From assembly GCA_004299705.1 (NCBI GenBank), contig SCQS01000008.1, positions 117,804 to 181,803 of the forward strand: a stretch of DNA of 64,000 nt. Direction: 5' to 3'. The notes below the pieces were generated by a model. The model was not told where the DNA came from, ran no database searches, and saw only the letters and a list, made by a program, of their open reading frames with translations. Positions 43,121-51,678 of the stretch are shown piece by piece. This stretch comes from Rhodanobacteraceae bacterium. Its GTDB lineage: Bacteria > Pseudomonadota > Gammaproteobacteria > Xanthomonadales > Rhodanobacteraceae. The number at the start of each line of letters is the position of its first letter. Within the stretch, counting starts at the first letter, position 1. The position numbers and the translations under genes are program-made.

Positions 43121-44143
43121 TTGGGAACCGCCACCATCCGGGACGTCGCCAAACAAGCCCGGGTTTCCCTGAAAACGGTATCGCGCGTGATCAACCACGA
43201 AGGTTCGGTGCGCGAGGAAACCCGCGATCGCGTGATGCGCGCGATCGAGCAACTCGACTACCGTCCGGACCTGTCGGCGCGCAGCCTGCGCAGCGCCAAG
43301 TCGTACGCGATCGGGCTGGTCTACGACAATCCCAACCCGTACTACATCATCGCGGTGCAACAAGGCGCGCTGGCGGCCTGTCGCGAAATGGGTTTCGGAC
43401 TGCAGATCCATCCCTGTGACTCAAGCGGGCCCAGGCTGGCCGAGGAACTACGCGACCTTGCGCATCGTTCCCGCCTCGCGGGCCTGGTGCTGGCGCCGCC
43501 GATGTCCGAACGCATGGGCCTGCTGCGCGAACTGGCCGCCTTCAACATTCCGCTGGTACGCATCATCTCCGCCGCCGGGGATCCGCATGACGGCTTTCCG
43601 TGCGTGTTCGTGGACGACCGCGATGCGGCCTACGCGATCACGGCCTACCTGATCCAGTTGGGTCACGTGCGCATCGGTTTCCTGTGGGGCGGCAAGCAGC
43701 ACCGTTCCAGCCCGGAGCGTTACAAGGGCTACGAGAAAGCCCTGGAAGACTACGGCGTCCCGCGCTCGGACGAGTTGATACTCGAAGGCGACTATTCGTT
43801 CGACGACGGCTTCCGCGGCGCGCGCCGTTTGCTCGGCCTGGCCGAACCGCCCACCGCGATCTTCGGTTCCAACGACGAAATCGCCGCGGGGGTACTGGCC
43901 GCCGCACGTGCCGCCGGTCTGCACGTACCCTACGATCTTTCGGTCGCGGGCTTCGAGGACAGCCCGTTCTCGCGCCACTCCTGGCCTTCGCTGACCACTT
44001 CCCGACAGCGTACCGAGGAGATCGCCGAGCACGCGGCACGACTGCTGATTGCACAAATCCACGGTGGCGACGTCGAGAACGAAGGCTTCAGCCCCGAACT
44101 CGTGGTGCGCGGTTCGACCGCGCCGCCCCGCCCGCGGCCATGA
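43121..44143 (+). CDS. nagR: LacI-family regulator NagR
   Basis: A 340-residue repressor. The N-terminal HTH is TIRDVAKQARVSLKTVSRVIN (residues 4-24) with a hinge helix near 50-58, then the periplasmic-binding-like effector domain (AIGLVYDNPNPYYIIAVQQG; VAGFEDSPFSRHSWPSLTT). The chosen start is TTG at 43121, because AAGGAG lies six bases upstream and it places the HTH at the N-terminus. The frame extends back into nagP without support. Its stop overlaps the nagB-II ATG (ATGA). It likely represses nagP, the kinase genes and perhaps TBDRs, released by GlcN-6-P or a related sugar. Confidence 0.9.
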   Translation: MGTATIRDVAKQARVSLKTVSRVINHEGSVREETRDRVMRAIEQLDYRPDLSARSLRSAKSYAIGLVYDNPNPYYIIAVQQGALAACREMGFGLQIHPCDSSGPRLAEELRDLAHRSRLAGLVLAPPMSERMGLLRELAAFNIPLVRIISAAGDPHDGFPCVFVDDRDAAYAITAYLIQLGHVRIGFLWGGKQHRSSPERYKGYEKALEDYGVPRSDELILEGDYSFDDGFRGARRLLGLAEPPTAIFGSNDEIAAGVLAAARAAGLHVPYDLSVAGFEDSPFSRHSWPSLTTSRQRTEEIAEHAARLLIAQIHGGDVENEGFSPELVVRGSTAPPRPRP

Positions 44144-45216
44144 ACCCGACATCCGCAAACATGCAGGCATCCCCCACGTTGGACATCCGCCCCGAATCCA
44201 CCGCCTTGCACCGCGAGGCCGCCGACGCGGCCGACACCGTGGCCAGGCAGCTCGAACGCAATGACGCGCTCGTACGCAAGCTGGCCACCGCATTGCGTGA
44301 CCGTCCGCCGCCGTTCGTCGCCACCTGCGCGCGCGGCAGTTCGGACCACGCCGCGACTTACGCCAAGTACGTGATCGAAACCCAGACGGGCTGCGTCACG
44401 GCATCCGCTTCACCATCGATCGAATCGATTTATTCGGTGCCGCTGCGGCTGCGCGGCGCGCTGTACCTGGTCATTTCGCAATCGGGCGCAAGCCCCGACC
44501 TGCTGCGCAGCGCCGAAGCCGCGCGCGACGCGGGTGCACGCGTGGTGGCACTGGTCAACGTCGAAGACTCGCCGTTGGCTGCGTTGGCCGACAGCGTGAT
44601 TCCGCTGCAGGCCGGCCCCGAACGCAGCGTCGCGGCGACCAAGAGTTTCATCGGTTCGCTCAGCGCGATCCTGCACTTGGTCGCACACTGGAAACGGGAC
44701 GCAGTGCTGCTGGATGCGCTGCGCGCACTGCCGGAACATCTGCGTCAAGCCTTCGCGCTGGACTGGTCACCGCTAATCGAGGGCCTGCGCGACATGCACG
44801 ACCTGTTCGTGCTGGGTCGCGGTTACGGACTGGCCGCCGCGCAGGAAGCCGCGCTGAAACTCAAGGAGACCTGCGCGTTGCACGCCGAAGCCTTCAGCAG
44901 CGCCGAGGTGCGGCATGGCCCGATGGAACTGGTCGGTCCACGCTTGCCGGTCTTGCTGTTCGCGCAAGACGACGACGCGTTGCCCGGCGTCTTGGCCACC
45001 GCACGCGATTTCCACCAACGTGGCGCCGAAGTCTGGACCGCCGCACCGGGCGCATCGGGACACGACGCTTTGCCGATCGTGCCGACCACGCAACCCGTGT
45101 GCGCGCCGATCCTGGTGATCCAGAGTTTCTATCGCGCGGTGAACGCACTCGCGATCGCGCGCGGCCGCGACCCCGACCACCCACCGCACCTTGCCAAAGT
45201 CACCCAGACGGTATGA
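44140..45216 (+). CDS. nagB-II: SIS-domain glucosamine-6-phosphate deaminase NagB-II
   Basis: A 358-residue protein with two SIS domains, related to the isomerase half of GlmS and to AgaS. Features: FVATCARGSSDHAATYAKY (first SIS phosphate site), LVISQSGASPDLLRSAE, PERSVAATKSF, and in the second half GRGYGLAAAQEAALKLKETC and EVRHGPMELV. It replaces classical NagB in many proteobacteria, converting GlcN-6-P to Fru-6-P and ammonia. The gene is coupled to nagR (ATGA) and nagA (ATGA). The longer frame starting at 43600 is antisense-like noise within nagR. Confidence 0.9.
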   Translation: MNPTSANMQASPTLDIRPESTALHREAADAADTVARQLERNDALVRKLATALRDRPPPFVATCARGSSDHAATYAKYVIETQTGCVTASASPSIESIYSVPLRLRGALYLVISQSGASPDLLRSAEAARDAGARVVALVNVEDSPLAALADSVIPLQAGPERSVAATKSFIGSLSAILHLVAHWKRDAVLLDALRALPEHLRQAFALDWSPLIEGLRDMHDLFVLGRGYGLAAAQEAALKLKETCALHAEAFSSAEVRHGPMELVGPRLPVLLFAQDDDALPGVLATARDFHQRGAEVWTAAPGASGHDALPIVPTTQPVCAPILVIQSFYRAVNALAIARGRDPDHPPHLAKVTQTV

Positions 45217-46358
45217 CACAGACAGCGCTGGTCAATGCACACGTGCTTACCGCACATGGCTGGCACGATGATGCAACAGTCATCGTTGCCGACGGCGTGA
45301 TCCATGCGATCACCGATCCTGCACACATCGCGGCCGGCATCGCGCGGCACGACCTGTCCGGACGCATCCTGCTACCGGGTTTCATCGACTGTCAGGTCAA
45401 CGGCGGCGGCGGCGTGTTGTTCAACGACGAGCCGACCGTGGACGGCATCCGCGCGATCGGCGCGGCGCATCGACGCTTCGGCACCACCGGCTTCCTGCCG
45501 ACGCTGATCAGCGACGCCATCGACAAGATGCGTGTCGCGATCGCGGCGGCCGATGCGGCGATCGCCGACGGTGTTCCGGGCGTGCTCGGCATCCACCTCG
45601 AAGGCCCGTTCATCAGCCGTGAACGCAAGGGTGTGCACACCGCAAAGTATTTGCACGTTCCGGATGCCGCGGAGCTTCGGTTGGCCGCTTCACTGCAACG
45701 CGGCGTGACCCTGCTGACGCTGGCACCGGAATGCGTCGCGCCGGCCGCGATTCACGGGCTCGCGGAGGCCGGCGTCATCGTCAGTGCGGGTCATTCCAAT
45801 GCCGATTACGCAACCGTCCGCGCATCACTCGATGCAGGTGTGCGCGGTTTCACCCACCTCTACAACGCGATGTCGCCGCTGGCCAGTCGCGCGCCCGGCG
45901 TGGTGGGCGCGGCACTTGACGATACCGAGTCGTGGTGCGGCGTGATCGTCGACGGCCACCATGTCGACCCCGCCAGTTTGCGCGTGGCGATCAAGGCCAA
46001 ACCGCGCGGCAAGGTTTTCCTGGTCACCGATGCGATGCCGCCGGTGGGCGCAGACGATCCATCGTTCGTGCTGGACGGCGAGACGATCACCGCGCGCGAC
46101 GGCATCTGCCAGACCGCGAGCGGCACATTGGCCGGCTCGGCCCTGGACATGATCACGGCGGTACGCAACACGGTTCGCCTGCTTGGGCTGCCGCTGGAAG
46201 AAGCCGCACGCATGGCATCGACCTACCCGGCCGAGTTCCTTGGCCTGGGTGCAAGCCACGGTCGCATCGAAGCGGGTTACCATGCCGACTTCACCGTGAT
46301 CGACCAGGCGATGAAGGTCACCGAAACCTGGATCGACGGCGTGCCGCAGGCGGCTTGA
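45213..46358 (+). CDS. nagA: N-acetylglucosamine-6-phosphate deacetylase
   Basis: A 381-residue amidohydrolase making GlcN-6-P and acetate. LLPGFIDCQVNGGGGVLFND is the TIM-barrel start (the first metal motif has Gln instead of His, as usual for many NagA). HLEGPFIS has the metal-binding Glu, followed by SAGHSNADY and HLYNAMSPL; the catalytic Asp is in LVTDAMPPVG. ATG at 45213 overlaps the nagB-II stop. It is the last gene of the nag operon, 25 bp before the convergent pseudouridine synthase gene. Confidence 0.95.
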   Translation: MTQTALVNAHVLTAHGWHDDATVIVADGVIHAITDPAHIAAGIARHDLSGRILLPGFIDCQVNGGGGVLFNDEPTVDGIRAIGAAHRRFGTTGFLPTLISDAIDKMRVAIAAADAAIADGVPGVLGIHLEGPFISRERKGVHTAKYLHVPDAAELRLAASLQRGVTLLTLAPECVAPAAIHGLAEAGVIVSAGHSNADYATVRASLDAGVRGFTHLYNAMSPLASRAPGVVGAALDDTESWCGVIVDGHHVDPASLRVAIKAKPRGKVFLVTDAMPPVGADDPSFVLDGETITARDGICQTASGTLAGSALDMITAVRNTVRLLGLPLEEAARMASTYPAEFLGLGASHGRIEAGYHADFTVIDQAMKVTETWIDGVPQAA

Positions 46359-46383
46359 GAATACGCACCGCGACTGCCTGCCG

Positions 46384-47169
46384 TTAGTGCGTGTCCGTCA
46401 GCGCGCGACATTCGGCTTCGCCCAACCTGCGCCACGCCCCCTTGGCCAAGTCACCCAGTTGCAACGGCCCAATCGCGATTCGTACCAGGCGCAACACGTC
46501 GTGCCCGCACGCTGACAACATGCGGCGTATCTGACGGTTCTTGCCTTCACGCAGCACGATTTCCAGCCAGGTGTTGCGATCGCCGCCGCCGACGATCCGC
46601 ACCAGTTCCGCAGCCAGGCGTTCGTCCTTGTCGATGATGCCGCCGCGCAACCGTCGCAACGTCTCCGCATCCGGCACCCCGCGCACCTGCGCCCGATAGC
46701 TTTTCGCAACATGCTGTTCGGGATCGGTGATGCGCGCCGCCCACACCGGGTCGTTGCTCATCAGCAGCAAGCCTTCGCTGGCCTTGTCCAACCTTCCCAC
46801 CGGCGCCAGCCACGGCAGGTTCGCATCACGCAGCAATGCGTACACCGTGTCGCGTCCACGTTCATCAGCCGTACTGACCACCAGCCCGCGCGGCTTGTTG
46901 ACGGCGATGCAGACCCTTTCGCCAGCGCGCACGTCGGCGCCATCCATCTCGATGCGATCGCGCTCCTGATCGGCCGGCGTTTCCGGATCCCGCACCAGCT
47001 TGCCGTTAACGCGCACGCGACCTGCGGCGATGCGACGTTCCGCTTCGCTGCGCGAACACGCGCCCAGCTTCGACAGCACCCGCGCAAGGCCATGCCTCGG
47101 CGCGGCCGTGCGCAGCTTGCGCCTGGATTCTTCTGCAAGTCTTCGCCGCGGTGGACGGGTGGTACTCAT
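46384..47169 (-). CDS. rluB: Ribosomal large-subunit pseudouridine synthase, RsuA/RluB family
   Basis: A 261-residue enzyme. An N-terminal basic tail is followed by an S4 RNA-binding domain (LSKLGACSRSEAERRIAAGRVRVNG, about 31-55). The catalytic domain has GRLDKASEGLLLMSND with the nucleophilic Asp (about 125), and EGKNRQIRRML and VLRLVRIAIGPLQLGDL near the end. RluB is the most likely member by its S4 spacing, but RluE- or RsuA-like specificity cannot be excluded. It lies downstream of ompA on the same strand, separated by a terminator. Confidence 0.85.
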   Translation of the reverse strand: MSTTRPPRRRLAEESRRKLRTAAPRHGLARVLSKLGACSRSEAERRIAAGRVRVNGKLVRDPETPADQERDRIEMDGADVRAGERVCIAVNKPRGLVVSTADERGRDTVYALLRDANLPWLAPVGRLDKASEGLLLMSNDPVWAARITDPEQHVAKSYRAQVRGVPDAETLRRLRGGIIDKDERLAAELVRIVGGGDRNTWLEIVLREGKNRQIRRMLSACGHDVLRLVRIAIGPLQLGDLAKGAWRRLGEAECRALTDTH

Positions 47170-47212
47170 GGCGCCATTTTCGTCGAACGCCGTGTCTTTT
47201 TCGCGCGCAAAG

Positions 47213-47241
47213 AAAAAGCCCAGCGCAAGGCCGGGCTTTTT
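47213..47241. terminator. Bidirectional rho-independent terminator after ompA
   Basis: AAAAAGCCC, 11-base loop, GGGCTTTTT. It lies 53 bp after the ompA stop (minus strand) and 44 bp upstream of the pseudouridine synthase start. The A and T runs on both sides make it effective in both directions. Confidence 0.9.
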
Positions 47242-47293
47242 CGTGTCACTCCGGAATCACTGGCGATGTCTTGCCAAGGATTCCGCGAACGGC

Positions 47294-48439
47294 TTACATG
47301 CTGCCGTTGCTGGGCTGCTGCACCTTGAACTCGACGCGACGGTTGCGCTGACGGCCAGCCGCGGTCTTGTTGGTGTCGACCGGATCGTTCTCGCCGAAGC
47401 CCTTGACCGCGGTGATGCGGCTCGGATCGATGCCATGCGACGTCAGGTAGGCGTCGACGATATTGGCGCGGCGTTCCGAAAGCTTCTGGTTGTAGGCAGG
47501 CTTGCCGATCGAGTCGGTATAGCCGTCGATCTCGATCGTGACCTGCGGGTAGCGGTTCAAGGTATCGACCGCCTGGTTCAGGATCGCCAACGAATCGGAC
47601 GCCGGCGGCTTCAACGTCGGGCCGATGTTGTGCTCACCCTTCTTCGGACGATCGAACTTGAAGTTCACGCCACGCAGGTCGATCACCACGTTCTGCGGCG
47701 GCGGCGGCGGCGGAGCTGCCGGCGGCGGCGGCGGCGGCGCTGCCGGCGGTGGTGGCGGCGCTGCGTGACCCATGTTGATCACGACGCCCAAGGTCGCCAT
47801 CGTGTCCAGCCACTGCTTCGGGCCATAGGTATGCGGCAGACCGGGACCGGCATAACCAGTCAACTGCGCCGAAGTGGTGTCGCGGTAGTAACGTGCCGCG
47901 ATTTCGCCACGCAGGGCCACGCGGTCGCTGACGTTGTACAACACGCCCACGCCGACGGTCGCACCCGGACCCCAGCCGCTGCTGCCCGCCACGGCGGCGT
48001 GACGCCACATGCCGGCACCAGCCATGATGTACGGACGCCACTGGTTGGACGGGTTCATGAAGTAGTAGCGACCCGCGACGTCAAGGCCGAGGGTTTCCCA
48101 CTGCTTGCCCGAACGCTGCATGTGACCTGGGGCAACGGCGTAGGCCTTGTCCTTGTAGTCGGCATTGTCAGAGGTGGCTTCCAGATCCAGGGTGAAATTC
48201 GGCGTCACCCAGAAGCCCACGCCGAGACCACCGATCGGGGCGGTCTGCACGTGACGGTGATTGTCACCAGCCACCACGCCGATGCGCGGCACGATGTACC
48301 AGTTGCTGTAGTTGGGGTTGCTGAAGCTACCCGTGGTTTCTGCTGCCGCTGCACCCGTGTCCTGTGCGTGCGCGACCGACATCACGCCTACAGTACCCAA
48401 GGCCAGCGCGATGACCGCGAACAAGCCGTTACGTTTCAT
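47294..48439 (-). CDS. ompA: OmpA-family outer-membrane porin
   Basis: A 381-residue protein: signal peptide 1-26 (MKRNGLFAVIALALGTVGVM...AHAQ), then an eight-stranded OmpA-type barrel (about 45-215, NWYIVPRIGVVAGDN ... LDTMATLGVVINMG) and a Pro-rich linker (PPPPPAAPPPPPPAAPPPPPP). The C-terminal OmpA domain (VNFKFDRPKKGEHNIGPTLKPP; GYTDSIGKPAYNQKLSERRA) has the peptidoglycan-binding Asp and Arg. The linker and domain are nearly identical to those ending the two TBDRs. ATG at 48439 has GAGGAG upstream. It has its own promoter and terminator. Confidence 0.92.
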   Translation of the reverse strand: MKRNGLFAVIALALGTVGVMSVAHAQDTGAAAAETTGSFSNPNYSNWYIVPRIGVVAGDNHRHVQTAPIGGLGVGFWVTPNFTLDLEATSDNADYKDKAYAVAPGHMQRSGKQWETLGLDVAGRYYFMNPSNQWRPYIMAGAGMWRHAAVAGSSGWGPGATVGVGVLYNVSDRVALRGEIAARYYRDTTSAQLTGYAGPGLPHTYGPKQWLDTMATLGVVINMGHAAPPPPPAAPPPPPPAAPPPPPPQNVVIDLRGVNFKFDRPKKGEHNIGPTLKPPASDSLAILNQAVDTLNRYPQVTIEIDGYTDSIGKPAYNQKLSERRANIVDAYLTSHGIDPSRITAVKGFGENDPVDTNKTAAGRQRNRRVEFKVQQPSNGSM

Positions 48440-48570
48440 CGGAGAGTCTCCTCGTTGTTGATTCTTCAGGCATCTGCCAGTTGGCAAGAGGCCGTGTTTT
48501 TTCCAGACCGCAAGATTACTGCGCGGATCGTGGCCCATCCAGTCTTGGCCCTTTCCGTTACGGCTGCGCC

Positions 48571-48600
48571 AGTTTAGCAAAAAACAAACAATTTCGTCAG
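48571..48600 (-). promoter_or_regulatory. Likely ompA promoter with long leader
   Basis: Minus strand: -35-like CTGACG (48600-48595), 18-bp spacer, extended -10 TGCTAAACT (TAAACT 48576-48571). This would give a 5' leader of about 125 bases before the ATG at 48439. Long leaders are known for ompA messages. No gene is seen in 48440-48627. Confidence 0.5.
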
Positions 48601-48627
48601 TGCATCGCTTTCCCGTTCATTTGGAAC

Positions 48628-50091
48628 TCAGGAGTGTGGGTTTGGCGTGAACAAGTCCATGAAATCCGGAACCGACATGGCTTGCATGGCATCGGCTCGT
48701 TCACAAAGCTGAACAATTTGAACAGCTTGAGCTTGCGGCAGTTGCCCTACCAGGGCCTTGCGGAACTTTTCCAGCAACACCGGGATACCTTCGGCGCGAC
48801 GGCGGCGGTGGCCAATCGGAAAGTCAGTCGAAATTTTTCCGGTTTTCGTGCCGTCCTTGAAAAACACCTGCACCGAATTGCCGATATAGCGTTTGTCCGG
48901 GTCGAAATAGTCGCGCGTGAATTGCGGATTTTCCTTCACCGTCATTTTCGCGCGCAGTGCATCGATGCGCGGATCGGCCGCGACCGCGTCGCCATAGTCG
49001 TCGGCGACCAGGCGACCGAAGATCAGCGGCACCGCCACCATGTACTGGATGCAGTGGTCGCGGTCGGCGTAGTTGGCCAGCGGGCCGGTCTTGTCGATGA
49101 TGCGCGCGCCGGCCTCCTGGGTTTCGATCTCGACGTGGTCGATCTGGTCGATGCGATCCTTCACTTCCGGGTGCAACTGCATCGCGCACTCGACCGCAGT
49201 CTGGGCGTGGAACTCGGCCGGGAAAGAGATCTTGAAGAGGACGTTTTCCATCACGTAGCTGCCGAACGGGCGCTCGAACTCGAAGGTCTTGCCGCCGAAC
49301 GCCACGTCGTAGAAGCCCCAGGTCTTCGCGCTGAGCGCCGACGGGTAACTCGGCTCGTCGGTGTCGATGGCGTTCAAGGCATGGATCACCGCGCGCCGGC
49401 AGGCATCGCCTGCGGCCCAGCTCTTGCGGGGACCGGTGTTGGGTGCGTGCCGGTAGGTACGCAAGCTGCCGTTGTCGATCCAGCTGTTCGACACTGCGGT
49501 GATCACCTGCTCGTGGTTGCCACCCAACATCGCGGTCGCGACCGCGGTCGAGGCCAGCCGCACCAGGATCACGTGGTCCATGCCGGCGCGGTTGAAGCTG
49601 TTCTTCAGCGCGTAGCAACCCTGGATTTCGTGCGCCTTGATGGCCCAATGCAGCACATCGCGCACGGTCAGCGGCTGGCGCCCCTCACGCAGGTTGCGCC
49701 GCGACAACCAATCGGCCACCGCCAGCACCGTACCGAGGTTGTCGGAAGGATGGCCCCACTCGGCCGCGAGCCAGGTGTCGTTGAAATCCAGCCAGCGGAT
49801 CTGGGTGCCGATGCAGAACGCGGCCTGCGCGGGGTCGAGTTCCAGCGCGGTGCCCGGCACCCGCGCGCCACCCGCCAGGGTCGCGCCCGGAACGATCGGC
49901 GCGAGGTGCTTCACGCATTGCGGAAACTTCATCGCCAGCATCGCGCAACCCAGCGCATCCATCAGCATGTAGCGCGCGGTATCCCATGCCTCCTGCGACT
50001 CGATGCGGTAAGCGAGCACGTAATCGGCCACGTCGACCAGCGGCTGGTCGGGCGCGGGACGGCTGGCGGAACGAATGTCGGTATGGCTCAC
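48628..50091 (-). CDS. prpD: 2-methylcitrate dehydratase PrpD
   Basis: A 487-residue MmgE/PrpD-family enzyme of the methylcitrate cycle, dehydrating 2-methylcitrate from propionyl-CoA. It begins DVADYVLAYRIESQEAWDTARYMLMDALGCAMLA, with IRWLDFNDTWLAAEWGHPSDNLG (catalytic Asp/His region, about 100-125) and KSWAAGDACRRAVIHA. Start GTG at 50091 has AGGAAA upstream; codons up to 50325 are not PrpD-like. No other prp gene is adjacent; prpC appears 13.6 kb away at the window end. It is divergent from the terC-like gene. Confidence 0.92.
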   Translation of the reverse strand: MSHTDIRSASRPAPDQPLVDVADYVLAYRIESQEAWDTARYMLMDALGCAMLAMKFPQCVKHLAPIVPGATLAGGARVPGTALELDPAQAAFCIGTQIRWLDFNDTWLAAEWGHPSDNLGTVLAVADWLSRRNLREGRQPLTVRDVLHWAIKAHEIQGCYALKNSFNRAGMDHVILVRLASTAVATAMLGGNHEQVITAVSNSWIDNGSLRTYRHAPNTGPRKSWAAGDACRRAVIHALNAIDTDEPSYPSALSAKTWGFYDVAFGGKTFEFERPFGSYVMENVLFKISFPAEFHAQTAVECAMQLHPEVKDRIDQIDHVEIETQEAGARIIDKTGPLANYADRDHCIQYMVAVPLIFGRLVADDYGDAVAADPRIDALRAKMTVKENPQFTRDYFDPDKRYIGNSVQVFFKDGTKTGKISTDFPIGHRRRRAEGIPVLLEKFRKALVGQLPQAQAVQIVQLCERADAMQAMSVPDFMDLFTPNPHS

Positions 50092-50192
50092 GGGGGTTTC
50101 CTGTCGAAGAGGACGAAGGCAGCCGGCTATTTTGCCAGATGCAAGCCGGGCTTGACGGCCTGCGCGCGGCGCGGCGACAATCCAGCCGTTGT

Positions 50193-50312
50193 CCCGAAAG
50201 GGAGTAGCACCGAACCCGGCCCTGCCCCGGGCTCGCGCGACGATCGTCAGCACGAACCCAAAAGGTTCCGGTCGTCGCGGCGGTTCCCCCACCGCGCGCG
50301 AGACTTTCGACA
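50193..50312 (+). promoter_or_regulatory. yybP-ykoY-type (Mn2+) riboswitch
   Basis: The leader of the TerC-family gene contains the conserved elements in order: CGAAAG then GGGAGTAGC (50195-50208), a GC hairpin (CCCG...CGGG), TCGTCAGCACG (50244-50254), a second hairpin GAACC-CAAAA-GGTTC, and GAGACTTTCG (50300-50309). The P1 helix forms between CGAAAG (50195-50200) and CTTTCG (50304-50309). CGCGACGA (about 50236-50243) can pair with TCGTCGCG (about 50272-50279). A following hairpin (TTCGC-ACCA-GCGAA) precedes the start region and could be the expression platform. TerC/YkoY genes are classic targets of this class. Confidence 0.75.
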
Positions 50313-50369
50313 TCCCGATTCGCACCAGCGAACGCGGGAGGTTCGATCGTCTTCCGCATGGAGAACCGC

Positions 50370-51083
50370 ATGTACGTCATCAACGAACTGCTCCACCATC
50401 CCCTCGATCCGGCCTTCTGGAGCGGCCTCGCCTCGATCATCCTGATCGATCTGGTGCTGGCCGGCGACAACGCCATCGTGATTGCGTTGGCGGCGCGCAA
50501 CCTTCCCGAGCATCACCGTTTCCGCGCGATTTTCTGGGGCACGGCGGGCGCGATCGCGGTGCGGGTGGCGATGACCGCAGGCGTGATCTGGTTGCTGAAG
50601 ATTCCGGCGCTGATGCTGATCGGCGGGCTGGTGCTGATTCCCATCGCGATCAGGTTGCTGCTGCAGGACGCGCGTGGCGAAGACCCGCGCCATCCGATGC
50701 GCCGCGCCACCGACTTCTGGAGCGCCATCGGCACGATCATGCTCGCCGACGCGCTGATGGGGCTGGACAATGTGCTCGGGATCGCCGGTGCCTCGGGCGG
50801 GCACCTCGGCCTGGTCGTGCTGGGCTTGCTGATCAGCGTGCCGTTGATGGTGTGGGGCTCCACCCTGCTACTGAAAGTGATCGAGCGCTACCCGCTCATC
50901 ATCTACCTGGGCGCGGCCGCGATCGCCTGGACCGCCGCACGCATGATCACGCGCGACGACTTGATCGAAGGCTGGTTCGACGCGCACGACCCGCTGCGTT
51001 ACGCGGTGGACGCAGGGCTGATCATCGGCATTACCGGGCTGGGTTGGTGGCTGCGGCGACGCAAGCGTGCGTCGTCAACGTGA
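50370..51083 (+). CDS. TerC-family membrane protein, probable Mn2+ exporter
   Basis: A 237-residue inner-membrane protein of the TerC/YkoY type with about seven helices. The acidic motif IDLVLAGDNAIVIALAA (about 20-36) and its repeat LADALMGLDNVLGIAGASGG (about 125-144) carry the metal-binding Asp and Asn residues. Such proteins export manganese or load it into exported enzymes. ATG at 50370 is chosen because GGAG lies six bases upstream. An in-frame ATG at 50358 is the alternative. A Mn2+ riboswitch lies in the leader, which supports the metal role. Confidence 0.9.
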   Translation: MYVINELLHHPLDPAFWSGLASIILIDLVLAGDNAIVIALAARNLPEHHRFRAIFWGTAGAIAVRVAMTAGVIWLLKIPALMLIGGLVLIPIAIRLLLQDARGEDPRHPMRRATDFWSAIGTIMLADALMGLDNVLGIAGASGGHLGLVVLGLLISVPLMVWGSTLLLKVIERYPLIIYLGAAAIAWTAARMITRDDLIEGWFDAHDPLRYAVDAGLIIGITGLGWWLRRRKRASST

Positions 51084-51100
51084 GGCCGGCGCGGGAACCG

Positions 51101-51640
51101 TCAGAACGAAGAACCGGGCTGTTCCAGAAAGGCGATTTCTTCCCGACTGGACAATCGACCCAGCACCTGGTTGCGGTGCGGATAGCGGCCGAAACGGTCG
51201 ATGATGGTCTTGTGCTTCAACTCGAACTGGTAATTGTTTTCCAGCCCGGGCTGTCGGAACAAGCGTTCGGCATCGACATGGATCGCGCGCGATTCCGAAT
51301 GCATGAACGGCATGTACAGGAATGCTCGGCGCGCGGCGGGCATGTCGCGGTCGGCATCCGCGTGGAGGGCCTCTTGCGCCAGCACCAGTGCCATGCCGTC
51401 GGTTGCGAAAGCCCGCGCATCATCGCGGAAAAGATTACGCGAGAACTGATCCAGCACGATGATCTCGGCCAGCCTGCCATCCGGTGTGTTGCGCCACGCC
51501 GCGAGCTCGCCACGCGTCGCCGCGGCGTGCGTGTCGACAAAGCGCTCACGGATCGCGACGTCGAACGCGGCGTTTTTCTTGAAATGTTGTTCCGGTGTCG
51601 CTTCCTCGAACCAGAAATGCAGAACGTCTTGCGATTCCAA
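51101..51640 (-). CDS. DUF924-family protein
   Basis: A 179-residue helical protein with the DUF924 pattern: VLHFWFEEATPEQHFKKNAAFD, then EIIVLDQFSRNLFRDDARAFATD, RAFLYMPFMHSES and FGRYPHRNQVLGR. It belongs to the TPR-like superfamily; its function is unknown. It is complete, with normal length. It is convergent with the terC-like gene and 38 bp downstream of the DUF6159 gene on the same strand. Confidence 0.85.
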   Translation of the reverse strand: MESQDVLHFWFEEATPEQHFKKNAAFDVAIRERFVDTHAAATRGELAAWRNTPDGRLAEIIVLDQFSRNLFRDDARAFATDGMALVLAQEALHADADRDMPAARRAFLYMPFMHSESRAIHVDAERLFRQPGLENNYQFELKHKTIIDRFGRYPHRNQVLGRLSSREEIAFLEQPGSSF

Positions 51641-51678
51641 GCGGCATCACTCCCGCGCCCGCGGCTTGCGGGCGCCGT

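Noticed and set aside
43600..44139. N-terminal extension of the nagB-II reading frame into nagR
   Set aside because: The residues are Arg-rich out-of-frame translation of nagR; the ATG at 44140 with ATGA overlap gives the normal protein.
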